DNA from: CADEED01 sp035701825
GTDB taxonomy: Bacteria; Pseudomonadota; Gammaproteobacteria; Steroidobacterales; Steroidobacteraceae
Reading direction: 5' to 3'
DNA: 27,897 nucleotides
NCBI GenBank assembly: GCA_035701825.1
Contig: DASSRK010000126.1
Location: 1-27,897 of the forward strand
The notes under the pieces: model-generated
The model's database searches: none
What the model was told of the DNA's origin: nothing
Seen by the model: the letters and a program-made list of their open reading frames with translations, nothing else
Made by a program: the position numbers and the translations under genes
Shown: piece by piece, positions 14,331 to 22,406 of the stretch
Numbering within the stretch: position 1 is the stretch's first letter
Layout: the number at the start of each line of letters is the position of its first letter

Positions 14331-15383
14331 GTGACCTTGGGCCCCCTGATGGTCGATGTCGCCGGCCTCGAGCTCACGCCCGGGGACCGCGAGGTGTTGC
14401 GCCATCCCCTGGTCGGCAGTGTGATCCTGTTCACACGCAACTATGCCTCCGCGGAGCAGCTCACCCGCCTGGTGGCCGACATCCACGCGGTGCGCACCCC
14501 GGCGCTGATCGTCGCCGTCGACCAGGAAGGCGGCCGGGTGCAGCGCTTCCGTCCCGAATTCTCGCTGCTGCCGCCGCCGCGGCGCATCGGCCACGCCTTC
14601 GACCTCGACGCGAAGCGCGGCCTGACCCTGGCGCGTTCCATGGGCTGGCTCATGGCGGCCGAGCTGCGCGCGCACGGCGTCGACCTGTCGTTCGCGCCGT
14701 GCGTGGACCTCGACTACGGCGTGAGCGAAGTCATCGGCGACCGCGCCTTCCACTCGAAGCCCGAGGCCGTGGCGCAGCTCGCGCTGGCCTACGTGCAGGG
14801 CATGAAGGACGCCGGCATGGCGGCCACCGCCAAGCACTTCCCGGGCCATGGCGCGGTCATCGCCGATTCGCACAAGTCGCTGCCGGTAGATAGGCGCGGC
14901 TGGAACGAGCTGGGCGACGACCTGCTGCCGTACCGCCGGCTCATCGCCAACGGGCTGCCGGGCGTCATGGTGGCGCACGTGCTGTTCCCCGAGGTGGCGC
15001 CGGAGCCCGCGAGCCTGTCGCGCCGCTGGATCCAGAACGCGCTGCGCGAGGAGCTGCGCTTCGAAGGCGCGATCTTCACCGACGATCTGTCCATGGGCGG
15101 TGCCGCCGAATACGGCGACATCGTGGCGCGCGCCAGCGCGGCGCTGGCTGCCGGCTGCGACGTGCTGCCGGTGTGCAATGACCGTGCCTCGGTCGAGACG
15201 CTGCTCGACGAATTGAAATACGAGGTGCAGCCGAGCTCGCACCTGCGCCTGGTGCGCATGCGTGGCCGCGCCGCGCCCGAGCGCGAAGAACTGCTGGCGG
15301 GCGACGCGTGGCGTGCCAGCCAGGAACTGCTGGCGCAGTCGTCGGCGGCGCCGCGACTGAGCCTCACCGCGGGCAACGCATGA
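14331..15383 (+). CDS. nagZ: Beta-N-acetylhexosaminidase NagZ
   Basis: Cytoplasmic glycoside hydrolase family 3 enzyme that removes GlcNAc from anhydro-muropeptides during peptidoglycan recycling; its product feeds AmpR-type beta-lactamase control in some relatives. Visible are LVGSVILFTRNY, DQEGGRVQRF, the catalytic dyad loop KHFPGHGAVIADSHKSLPVD (168 onward, D179 and H181) and the nucleophile region FTDDLSMGGA (D251/D252). The GTG at 14331 gives the usual GPLMVDVAG N-terminus with AGGA 8 nt upstream; length 350 aa is normal. It follows rlmD by 42 nt and overlaps the PAS-GGDEF gene by 4 nt. A CsiV-like peptidoglycan protein and mfd lie nearby, an association also seen in Pseudomonas. Confidence 0.95.
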   Translation: MTLGPLMVDVAGLELTPGDREVLRHPLVGSVILFTRNYASAEQLTRLVADIHAVRTPALIVAVDQEGGRVQRFRPEFSLLPPPRRIGHAFDLDAKRGLTLARSMGWLMAAELRAHGVDLSFAPCVDLDYGVSEVIGDRAFHSKPEAVAQLALAYVQGMKDAGMAATAKHFPGHGAVIADSHKSLPVDRRGWNELGDDLLPYRRLIANGLPGVMVAHVLFPEVAPEPASLSRRWIQNALREELRFEGAIFTDDLSMGGAAEYGDIVARASAALAAGCDVLPVCNDRASVETLLDELKYEVQPSSHLRLVRMRGRAAPEREELLAGDAWRASQELLAQSSAAPRLSLTAGNA

Positions 15384-16321
15384 GCGGCCCTTCCACGAAC
15401 GGATTTGGCGGCGACTTCCTGCGCGGCGCACTCGACGTGGCGCCGGAAGGCGTGGTCATCTGCGAGGCGGGCGGGGACCGGCTCGTGGTCTACGTTAACC
15501 CGGCGTTCTGCAAGCTCACCGGCTACGAGGTCGGCGAGCTCGTCGGCAAGAACCTGCGCCTGCTGCAGGGTGCGGACCGCGACCAGCCCGAGCTGACGAC
15601 TTTGCGGGACGCCCTGCGACATTCCGAGCCGGCGCGTGCACTGGTGCGCAACACCCGCAAGGATGGCACGGTGTTCGTCAACGACATGCAGATCCATCCC
15701 CTGAGGGACGCGAACGGGCAGGTGACGCACTTCATCGGCTATCACCGCGAAGGCGGCACGCGCCACAAGACCAGCGAGTCCGGCATCCGCGGGCTGCCGA
15801 ACTGGGTGCGCGAGGACCGGTTGACCGGGCTCGCGTCGCGGTATTACTTCGAGGACGTGCTCAAGCGCGACTTCGCGCTGGCACAACGCGACAAGACTGA
15901 CATCGCGCTGTTGTTGTTCGACATCGACCAGCTCGGGCCGTACAACGAGATCTTCGACCGCGCCGGCGGCGACGCCGTGGTGAAGCGCGTGGCGCGCGCG
16001 ATTTCGGGTTCGTTCCGCCGCGGCACGGACATCGTCGGGCGGTGGGAGGGCGCCAGCGTCATCGTGCTGATGCACGGCACGCAGGCCGACCACGTCATCC
16101 AGCACGCCACCACGGTCGCGCACCGCGTGCGCGAGCAGCAGATCCATCACCCGCGCTCACAGCAGAAATACGTGACCGTCAGCGGCGGCGTGGCCATCCA
16201 TACCGCGCGGCCGGAAGACACCGCCGAGCATTTCCTGCACGCCGTGGAATCGGCGCTGGCGCGCGCCAAGGAGCAGGGCCGGAACCGGATCATCGTGGCC
16301 GAGGAGCCGGACTTCCACTGA
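15380..16321 (+). CDS. LOV-like PAS sensor with degenerate GGDEF domain
   Basis: Soluble 313-aa protein. The PAS domain (about 14-125) closely follows the LOV pattern: NPAFCKLTGYEVGELVGKN, LRLLQG, NTRKDGTVFVND, FIGYHRE. The photoactive cysteine of the NCRFLQ motif is leucine (L59) and the usual FIGVQ glutamine is histidine (H122). The GGDEF domain (about 145-308) keeps LTGLASRYYFE, the metal-binding start of FDIDQL (D181) and SGGVAI, but the signature motif reads EGASV (223-227), so diguanylate cyclase activity is not expected. The RxxD inhibitory c-di-GMP site is preserved as R214-G-T-D217 with correct five-residue spacing, suggesting a c-di-GMP receptor. It overlaps nagZ by 4 nt (ATGA). No transmembrane segment or EAL domain is seen. 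Confidence 0.85.
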   Translation: MSGPSTNGFGGDFLRGALDVAPEGVVICEAGGDRLVVYVNPAFCKLTGYEVGELVGKNLRLLQGADRDQPELTTLRDALRHSEPARALVRNTRKDGTVFVNDMQIHPLRDANGQVTHFIGYHREGGTRHKTSESGIRGLPNWVREDRLTGLASRYYFEDVLKRDFALAQRDKTDIALLLFDIDQLGPYNEIFDRAGGDAVVKRVARAISGSFRRGTDIVGRWEGASVIVLMHGTQADHVIQHATTVAHRVREQQIHHPRSQQKYVTVSGGVAIHTARPEDTAEHFLHAVESALARAKEQGRNRIIVAEEPDFH

Positions 16322-16325
16322 GCTG

Positions 16326-16922
16326 CTAGCGCCCTCCGGTGGGGCGGTTGCGCGTGACCAATGCCACCACGCCGAAGGCCGGGTGGTCGTAATACGTGAG
16401 CTTGAAGGGGATCACGCGCCGCGATTCCGACAGGTTGAACACCGTCGTCGCGTCCGCGCCGAGCGCCTCGGGCGGATTGGAGCTCTGGTAGTTGAGCGAC
16501 ATGCCGAGGTGCAGGTAGGTGCCGCTCTCGAGGTAGATGATGCCGGACAGCCCCGGCACGTTGCCGGCCAGCTTGCTCACCGTGAAGCCGGCGCGCGAAC
16601 CCCAGGAGCTCGCGGTCTGCTGCCAGGCGAAGTGCGCGATGGGCTGGTAGTTAGTCGTGTTCTGCAGCCTCGCGGCGACGTCGTTCAGCTGGAACTGCGA
16701 GGCGGGCAACGACCGCACGAAGCGGCCGGTGACCGGCGATTCCGGCTTGTCGGGACCGCGCGCCACGGCCTTGGCGCTCCAGTCCTCCTGGCCACCCGAC
16801 CCGCTCATGTTGCGGAATACCACGAGCTCGACGGTGTAGACCGTGGGCGAGCCGCCATCCTGGGCTTGCGCGCCCGGTAGCAAGGCCAGCAGGGTGAGCA
16901 TCGATACGGCAAGCAGCTTCAT
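16326..16922 (-). CDS. csiV: CsiV-like periplasmic peptidoglycan-binding protein
   Basis: Secreted 198-aa protein with a clear signal peptide (MKLLAVSMLTLLALLPGAQA, cleaved before QDGG). The mature start YTVELVVFRN matches the CsiV family, and the rest is beta-rich with FVRSLPASQFQLNDVAARL, GIIYLESGTYLHLGMSLNY and an ESRRVIPFKLTYYDHPAFGVV end. CsiV was described in Vibrio as a peptidoglycan-binding activator of LpoA/PBP1a; homologues near mfd and nagZ occur in other gammaproteobacteria. The ATG is 24 nt beyond the mfd stop on the same strand, so read-through is possible, but a -10-like TATACT lies 8 nt before the ATG and no Shine-Dalgarno is present. The 3' end meets the PAS-GGDEF gene with only 4 nt between. 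Confidence 0.72.
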   Translation of the reverse strand: MKLLAVSMLTLLALLPGAQAQDGGSPTVYTVELVVFRNMSGSGGQEDWSAKAVARGPDKPESPVTGRFVRSLPASQFQLNDVAARLQNTTNYQPIAHFAWQQTASSWGSRAGFTVSKLAGNVPGLSGIIYLESGTYLHLGMSLNYQSSNPPEALGADATTVFNLSESRRVIPFKLTYYDHPAFGVVALVTRNRPTGGR

Positions 16923-16930
16923 GGGCCGGG

Positions 16931-16936
16931 AGTATA
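16931..16936 (-). promoter_or_regulatory. -10-like hexamer directly before csiV
   Basis: TATACT on the minus strand, 8 nt before the ATG. If used it would start the RNA one or two nucleotides from the ATG, making a leaderless message. No convincing -35 hexamer is found at 16-18 nt. Confidence 0.4.
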
Positions 16937-16946
16937 GCGGGTGGGG

Positions 16947-19900
16947 TCAGTGGGGTTTGCGGGACGGCGCGTTGGAACCCGTCTTGCCGCCGCCCGCCGC
17001 CGCGCCCCTGGCGTCCCCGGGTCCCCGTAGTCCGGCGAGGAATTTCTCCGCGAACTCGAAGCGCTCCGCGTCATCGTCGGTCTCGACCGATATGCGGAGC
17101 TTGAGCGGCCCTTCGAGCCGGTAGTCGCGATCCGGATGCTGCACCAGCCGTATGACCGCCTTCGGGTCCACCTGGTTCGATTCCTCGAACAGCGCGTATC
17201 CGCCTTCGCGGCCGAGATCGAGGCGGCGGATTCCGATGGCGCGCGCCATGAGCTTGAGCCTGGCGACGCGCAGCAGGTTGGTCGCCGGCGGCGGCAACGG
17301 CCCGAAGCGGTCGACGATCTCCTCGGTGAGCGCGTCGATGGCGGCATTGTCGGGGGCCGCCGCGAGCCGCTTGTACATCGCCAGCCGCACCGGCACGTCG
17401 GCCACGTAGCTCTCCGGCAGCAGCGCCGGCAGGCGCAGCTCCACCTCGGCGGTGGCCGCCAGCGGCCGGTCCAGCACCGGCTCGCGGCCTTCCTTGAGCG
17501 CCTTGACGGCCTGCTCGAGCAGGTCCAGGTACATCGTCAGGCCGATCTCGGTGAGCTCGCCGCTCTGCGATTCGCCCAGCAGCTCGCCGGCGCCGCGGAT
17601 CTCGAGGTCGTGCGTGGCGAGCACGAAGCCGGCGCCGAGCTCCTCGAGCGACTCGATGGCCTCGAGTCGCTTGACCGCGTCCAGCGACAGCGCCTTGCGT
17701 GGCGGCGTCAGTAGATAGGCATAGGCGCGGTGGTGCGAGCGGCCCACGCGGCCGCGCAGCTGGTGCAGCTGGGCGAGGCCGAGGCGGTCGGCGCGGTCGA
17801 TCATGATGGTGTTTGCCGTGGGTACGTCGATGCCGCTTTCAATGATAGTGGTGCACACCAGCAGGTTGAACCGCCGGTGGTAGAAATCGACCATCAGCTG
17901 CTCGAGGTCGCGCTCGCGCATCTGCCCGTGGCCGACGCGCACCTCGGCCTCGGGGATCAGCCTGGCGATTTCCTGCGCGGTCTTCTCGATGGTCTCGACC
18001 ACGTTGTGCACGAAGTACACCTGGCCGCCACGCCGGAACTCGCGCAGCGCGGCTTCGCGCAGCGTCGGCGCGTGCCACTCGGTGACGAAGGTCTTGATGG
18101 CGAGACGCTCGGCCGGCGGCGTGGTGATCAGCGAGAGATCCCGCAGGCCGCCCAGCGCCATGTTCAGCGTGCGCGGGATCGGCGTCGCGGTGAGCGTGAG
18201 CACGTGGACTTCGGCACGCAGGGTCTTCAGGCGCTCCTTGTCGCGCACGCCGAAGCGGTGCTCCTCGTCGATGATGACCAGCCCGAGCTCCTTGAAGCGC
18301 ACGTTGGCGTGCAGCAGCCGATGCGTGGCGATAACGATGTCGACCGTGCCTTTCTCGATGCCCTCGAGCACGGCAGTGGATTCCTTGGAGGTCCTGAAGC
18401 GCGACAGCGACTCGATGCGCACCGGCCAGTCGGCGAAGCGGTCGCGGAAGTTGGCAGTGTGCTGCTCGGCAAGCAACGTGGTCGGCACCAGCACCGCCAC
18501 CTGCTTGCCGGCCTGCGCGGCGATGAATGCGGCGCGCATCGCCACCTCGGTCTTGCCGAAGCCGACGTCGCCGCAGACCACGCGATCCATGGGCTTTTCG
18601 TGCTCGAGGTCCTGCATGACCTGGCGGATGGCCTCGGCCTGGTCGGCGGTCTCCTCGAACGGGAAGCTGTTGGCGAAGGCCTGGTATTCGAGTTCCTTCG
18701 TGGGCAACGCCGGTCCCTTGCGCGCCTGCCGCTGCGCGTAAAGGTCGAGCAATTCCGCGGCCACGTCGCGGATCTGATCGGCGGCGCGCTTACGTGCCCT
18801 GGCCCACTGGTCGGTGCCGAGTTTGTGCAGCGGCGCGCTCTCCGGCGCCGCGCCCGAATAGCGTGACACGAGGTGCAGCTGCTGCACCGGCACGTACAGC
18901 TTGTCGCCGCCGGCGTACTCCAGCACCACGAACTCGCCGTCCTGCCCCGCGACCTGCATGACCTGCAGGCCGACGTAGCGGCCCACTCCATATTCTTCGT
19001 GTACCACCGGCGAGCCCGGCCCGAGGGTGGTGAGGTCGCGCAGGATGGCCTGCGGGTCCGCGGTCGCGCGGCGACGGCGGCGCTCCTGGCGCGCGCGCTG
19101 TCCGAAGAGCTGCGATTCGCCCAGCACCGCGAACGGCGGCGACACGACGTGGAGGCCCGCCATTTCCGGCGCGATGGAAATGGCGAAGCGCGCCGTGCCG
19201 TCGACGAATTCGTGCCAGCCCGCGGCGGTCGCCGGCGTGTGACCGGTGGCGCGCAGCATCTCGAGCAACACTTCGCGCCGGCCGGCCGAGTCGGCGGCCA
19301 GCAGCACCCGGCCGGGGAATTGCGCGACGAACGCGGCCAGCGGGGCCAGCGGTTTCTCGGCGCGCAGGTCAACGCGCCATTCGTGCGGCGCCGCGGTCGG
19401 GAAGTTGTGGCCGGCGGTCTCGCCCCCCAGCTCCGTCTCGACCTTGAAGCTCTCGTAGTCGACGCGCGTGAAGCGGTTGAGCCGCGTCTCGAGTTCGGCC
19501 GGCGTGAGGTAGAGCTCATCCGGCGCCAGCACCGGGCGCTCGACGTCGTGCCTTCGTTCTTCGTGCCGTTCGGCCACCACCGCCGCGGCGCGCTCGATGG
19601 CCCGGCTCGCGTCGCTGGGCGCGCACACCACGGTGCCGGCGGGAAGATAGTCGAGGAGCGTGTCGGTGCCGTCGAAGAACAGCGGCAGGTAGAACTCGAT
19701 GCCGGGCGGCGCGAGGCCGTCGCTCACGCCGCGGTAGATGATGCTGCGGGTCGGGTCTCCCTCGAAGCGCTTGCGATAGCGCAGGCGGAAAGCCTTGACC
19801 GACTCCGCATCCAGCGGCAGCTCCCGTCCCGGCAGCAGGCGCACCTGCCGCAGCGATTTGCCGGAGCGTTGCGACTCGGCGTCGAACTCGCGGATGGCCT

Positions 19901-20471
19901 CGATCTCGTCGTCGAACAGGTCCACGCGCAGCGGCGTCTGCGTGCCCATGGGATAGACGTCGAACAGCGAGCCGCGCAGCGCGAACTCACCGGGCGCGCA
20001 CACCTGCGATACCGACGCGTAGCCCGATTCCACCAGCCGCGCCCGCAGCGGCTCGATCTCGAGCTTGTCCCCGACCGCGAGGTTGAACGTCCGGCCCTCG
20101 ACGTAGCCGCGCGGCGCCAGGCGCTGGCCGAGGGTATCCGCGGCCGCCAGCAGCACGCCGGATTCCAGGCGCGGTAGTTCGGCGAGCGCGGCCAGGCGTT
20201 CGGAGATGATGTCCGGGTGCGGCGAGAACACGTCGTAGGGCAGTACTTCCCAGTCGGGGAGGGCGTGGATCTGGCGGCGCGCGCCCAGGAAGAACCCGAG
20301 CTCGGCGCGCAGCTGGTCGAGTTCACGCGCGTCGCGCGCGATCACCAGCCACGGACGCGTGTCCGCTTCGACGGCCTCGGCGATGGCGAGACTGCGCGCC
20401 GAGCCGTAGAGCTGGTGCCAGCGCGCGCGGGCATGCGGCGCCGGGAGAGGGGGATGAAGCAGGGATGGCAT
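16947..20471 (-). CDS. mfd: Transcription-repair coupling factor Mfd
   Basis: DNA translocase that dislodges RNA polymerase stalled at lesions and recruits UvrA. The N-terminal UvrB-like module shows ALPDWEVLPYDVFSPHPDII and SERLAAL; the RNA-polymerase-interacting domain starts near LGPGSPVVHEEYGVGRYVGL with VLEYAGGDKLYVPV; the RecG-like helicase has Walker A GDVGFGKTEVA (about residue 632) and DEEHRFGV (about 735), then IESGIDVPTANT and QLRGRVGRS; a TRCF C-terminal domain follows. The ATG at 20471 gives MPSLLHPPLPAP and 1174 aa (E. coli 1148); an upstream in-frame start at 20531 adds 20 unmatched residues and is rejected. A weak promoter (TTGCGC, 16 nt, TAAGCT) may lie just upstream on the minus strand. 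Confidence 0.97.
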   Translation of the reverse strand: MPSLLHPPLPAPHARARWHQLYGSARSLAIAEAVEADTRPWLVIARDARELDQLRAELGFFLGARRQIHALPDWEVLPYDVFSPHPDIISERLAALAELPRLESGVLLAAADTLGQRLAPRGYVEGRTFNLAVGDKLEIEPLRARLVESGYASVSQVCAPGEFALRGSLFDVYPMGTQTPLRVDLFDDEIEAIREFDAESQRSGKSLRQVRLLPGRELPLDAESVKAFRLRYRKRFEGDPTRSIIYRGVSDGLAPPGIEFYLPLFFDGTDTLLDYLPAGTVVCAPSDASRAIERAAAVVAERHEERRHDVERPVLAPDELYLTPAELETRLNRFTRVDYESFKVETELGGETAGHNFPTAAPHEWRVDLRAEKPLAPLAAFVAQFPGRVLLAADSAGRREVLLEMLRATGHTPATAAGWHEFVDGTARFAISIAPEMAGLHVVSPPFAVLGESQLFGQRARQERRRRRATADPQAILRDLTTLGPGSPVVHEEYGVGRYVGLQVMQVAGQDGEFVVLEYAGGDKLYVPVQQLHLVSRYSGAAPESAPLHKLGTDQWARARKRAADQIRDVAAELLDLYAQRQARKGPALPTKELEYQAFANSFPFEETADQAEAIRQVMQDLEHEKPMDRVVCGDVGFGKTEVAMRAAFIAAQAGKQVAVLVPTTLLAEQHTANFRDRFADWPVRIESLSRFRTSKESTAVLEGIEKGTVDIVIATHRLLHANVRFKELGLVIIDEEHRFGVRDKERLKTLRAEVHVLTLTATPIPRTLNMALGGLRDLSLITTPPAERLAIKTFVTEWHAPTLREAALREFRRGGQVYFVHNVVETIEKTAQEIARLIPEAEVRVGHGQMRERDLEQLMVDFYHRRFNLLVCTTIIESGIDVPTANTIMIDRADRLGLAQLHQLRGRVGRSHHRAYAYLLTPPRKALSLDAVKRLEAIESLEELGAGFVLATHDLEIRGAGELLGESQSGELTEIGLTMYLDLLEQAVKALKEGREPVLDRPLAATAEVELRLPALLPESYVADVPVRLAMYKRLAAAPDNAAIDALTEEIVDRFGPLPPPATNLLRVARLKLMARAIGIRRLDLGREGGYALFEESNQVDPKAVIRLVQHPDRDYRLEGPLKLRISVETDDDAERFEFAEKFLAGLRGPGDARGAAAGGGKTGSNAPSRKPH

Positions 20472-20711
20472 TGCGAAAGCGCGGCAGCTTACCCGTCGGG
20501 GCGGGCGGCGCAAGTCGAGCGCGGAGCGCAAATCGTGTGCGGAATTTCCGAGGTACCTCTATCGCGGCGTCGGCGTCCTCGTCACGCTGCGCGTGGAAGT
20601 CGCACGACGCATCAGCCCGGTACCCATGGCGGGCCGGGTGCGCCGCTACCTCTACCCAGGTTCACTGGGCGTGCGTGGGTTCGAAGTGTGGAGCCGTTCG
20701 GGCTCTCGAGG
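20472..20711. other. Intergenic region between the BamE-like gene and mfd
   Basis: 240 nt with no convincing gene. It must hold the mfd control region or be transcribed through from the BamE-like gene. A small hairpin (GAGCC at 20691-20695 with GGCTC at 20701-20705) follows the BamE-like stop but has no T-run on either strand, so it is not called a terminator. AGGTACCT near 20560 is a short palindrome of unknown meaning. Confidence 0.5.
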
Positions 20712-21011
20712 TCAACCGCCGACCACGACCGAATGCAGCACCTTGTCGTTCTCGAACACCACCACGAAGTTCGCGTAGAACCACTTGGTGATGGGCGGGT
20801 TGCCGACCGGGCTGGTCTTGTTGGCGGGCGCGCCGAACTTCGCTTCGACGGCAGCCATGGTCGAGCCGCGCTGCGGGGTCTCGACGCCGCTGGGTTTGAT
20901 GGCGACCTGGCCGTCGATGGCCAGGGTCTCGCTGAAGGCGGGTACGGCCAGCCCCACACCCAGGCCCAGTCCCAGGGCGACCAATGACACTTTCAAGGTA
21001 CGTGCAAGCAT
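20712..21011 (-). CDS. Small secreted BamE/SmpA-like protein
   Basis: 99-aa exported protein: a hydrophobic signal peptide of about 27 residues (ending AVPAFS before ETLAIDG) lacks a lipobox cysteine, so it is likely a soluble periplasmic protein rather than a lipoprotein. The mature part has the SmpA/OmlA pattern RGSTMAAVEAKFGAPANK, then PPITKWFYANFVVVFENDKV, like the helix-hairpin of BamE-type proteins, in a very short form. Similar small proteins occur in Xanthomonas relatives, function unknown. It has a textbook Shine-Dalgarno (GAGGAG, 6 nt before ATG) and its own promoter. It lies upstream of mfd on the same strand and is divergent from the Lol operon. Confidence 0.75.
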   Translation of the reverse strand: MLARTLKVSLVALGLGLGVGLAVPAFSETLAIDGQVAIKPSGVETPQRGSTMAAVEAKFGAPANKTSPVGNPPITKWFYANFVVVFENDKVLHSVVVGG

Positions 21012-21049
21012 GGCGTTCTCCTCGCGATCGGCGACACGACCGTGGCGGC

Positions 21050-21077
21050 AATATACGCCGCGCTATGGCAAAGTCAG
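21050..21077 (-). promoter_or_regulatory. Sigma-70-like promoter of the BamE-like gene
   Basis: On the minus strand, CTGACT (21077-21072), 16 nt, TATATT (21055-21050); predicted start near 21043, a leader of about 32 nt containing GAGGAG (21023-21018). It lies in the 144-nt divergent gap shared with the lolE-type gene. Confidence 0.45.
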
Positions 21078-21155
21078 CCGCTGTCGCCGACTCCCGACTA
21101 TGTTCAATCCCACTTTTGTGATGTCCGTCCGCTTTTTGCCCCCGGAAATGGCGCA

Positions 21156-22406
21156 GTGCTGAAATCACTGCCCCTGTTCATCGGCCTGCGTTACGTGCGG
21201 GCCCGATCGCACAAGTTCTTCGTGTCGTTCATCACCTGGGTGTCGCTGCTGTGCGTATGCCTTGGCGTCATGGCGCTCATCGTGATCCTGTCGGTGATGA
21301 ACGGCCTCGAGTCGGAGCTGCGCGAGCGGCTGCTGGCGCTCTCGGCCCACGCGCGCATCTTCGTGCCCGCGGAAGTGCACACCGCGCCCGACTGGCAGGC
21401 GCTGGCCACGAAGCTGCGCGGCTCCCCGGTCGTGAAGGGGGTGGCGCCTTACCTCGAGGTGGAAGCGCTGGCCGTGCGCAAGCCCGAGATGCTCCCGGTG
21501 AAGTTGCGCGGCATCGATCCCTCGCACGAGGGCGACGTGGCGCGCTTCACCCGTTCCATCGTCGAAGGAAAGCTCTCCGACCTGGTGCCGGGTTCGGACC
21601 GCATCATCATCGGCCGCTCGATCGCGCAGATGCTCGGCATCGGAATCGGCGACGCCATCACGGTGCTGGTGCCGACCACCGACGCCAATGGCGCGCCCGA
21701 GCCGCGGCTGCGCGAGTTCCGCGTGGCCGGCGTGTTCGACGCGGAGCTGCAGGATTACGACAACGCGCTGCTGGTCGCCGCGCTCGACGACGTGCGCGCG
21801 CTGTTGCCCGATCCCGATGCGCGCATGGCTCTGCACGTCAACTTCACCGATGCGCTCGCCGCGCCGCGCTACGTCGCCGAGCTGGCACCGGGACTCCCGG
21901 CCGGCGTCGAGATGCGCGACTGGACCGTCGACCACGCCAGCTATTTCCGCGCCATCCGCATCGAGAAGACCATGGTGGCCATCATCCTGATGCTCATCGT
22001 GGCGGTGGCGGCGTTCTACCTGGTGGCGATGCTCGCCATGGTGGTGACCGACAAGCGCACCGATATCGCGATTCTTCGCACCCTCGGCGCCTCGCCGCGC
22101 CGGGTCATGGCCATCTTCCTGATCCAGGGCAGCGTCATCGCCTGGTTCGGCGTGGCGCTCGGCGTCGCGCTGGGGACGCTGCTCGGCTACAACGCGGGCG
22201 CCGCGGCCGCCTTCCTCGAGCGCCTGTTCCGCTTCGAGATCTTCAGCTCCGACGTGTACGTGATCACGCGCATCCCCTCGGAGCTGCACGGCGGCCAGAT
22301 CGCCTGGATCGCCGGCATCGCCATGCTGATCACGCTGCTCGCGACTATCTACCCGTCGCTGCGCGCGGCGCGCATCCCGCCCGCCGACGCGCTGAGGTAC
22401 GAGTGA
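21156..22406 (+). CDS. lolE: Lipoprotein-releasing ABC transporter permease, LolE-type
   Basis: Permease of the LolCDE machine that extracts outer-membrane lipoproteins from the inner membrane and passes them to LolA. Topology is standard: one N-terminal helix (about 25-47, after FIGLRYVRARSHKFFVSF), a large periplasmic domain, then three C-terminal helices and the ALRYE end. It resembles E. coli LolE rather than LolC in the SSDVYVITRIPSELH segment (about 368-382) and it lacks the proline-rich Hook of LolC. GTG 21156 is chosen from the conserved start LFIGLRY, with GGAA 8 nt upstream; 416 aa. It overlaps the next permease by 1 nt (TGATG). Many annotations would call both permeases LolC/LolE family, so the E versus C letter is tentative. 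Confidence 0.85.
   Translation: MLKSLPLFIGLRYVRARSHKFFVSFITWVSLLCVCLGVMALIVILSVMNGLESELRERLLALSAHARIFVPAEVHTAPDWQALATKLRGSPVVKGVAPYLEVEALAVRKPEMLPVKLRGIDPSHEGDVARFTRSIVEGKLSDLVPGSDRIIIGRSIAQMLGIGIGDAITVLVPTTDANGAPEPRLREFRVAGVFDAELQDYDNALLVAALDDVRALLPDPDARMALHVNFTDALAAPRYVAELAPGLPAGVEMRDWTVDHASYFRAIRIEKTMVAIILMLIVAVAAFYLVAMLAMVVTDKRTDIAILRTLGASPRRVMAIFLIQGSVIAWFGVALGVALGTLLGYNAGAAAAFLERLFRFEIFSSDVYVITRIPSELHGGQIAWIAGIAMLITLLATIYPSLRAARIPPADALRYE

Noticed and set aside
20472..20531. Earlier in-frame start for mfd at 20531
   Set aside because: The 20 added residues are arginine-rich and do not match the family start at MPSLL.
20676..20705. tRNA-like GGGTTCGAA and a small hairpin next to it
   Set aside because: No acceptor, D or anticodon arms can be built around it, and the hairpin has no T-run for a terminator.
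21100..21162. 20-codon upstream frame (MFNPTFVMSVRF...) overlapping the lolE-type start
   Set aside because: No Shine-Dalgarno and no attenuator-like structure or codon run; could be chance, so not listed as a leader peptide.
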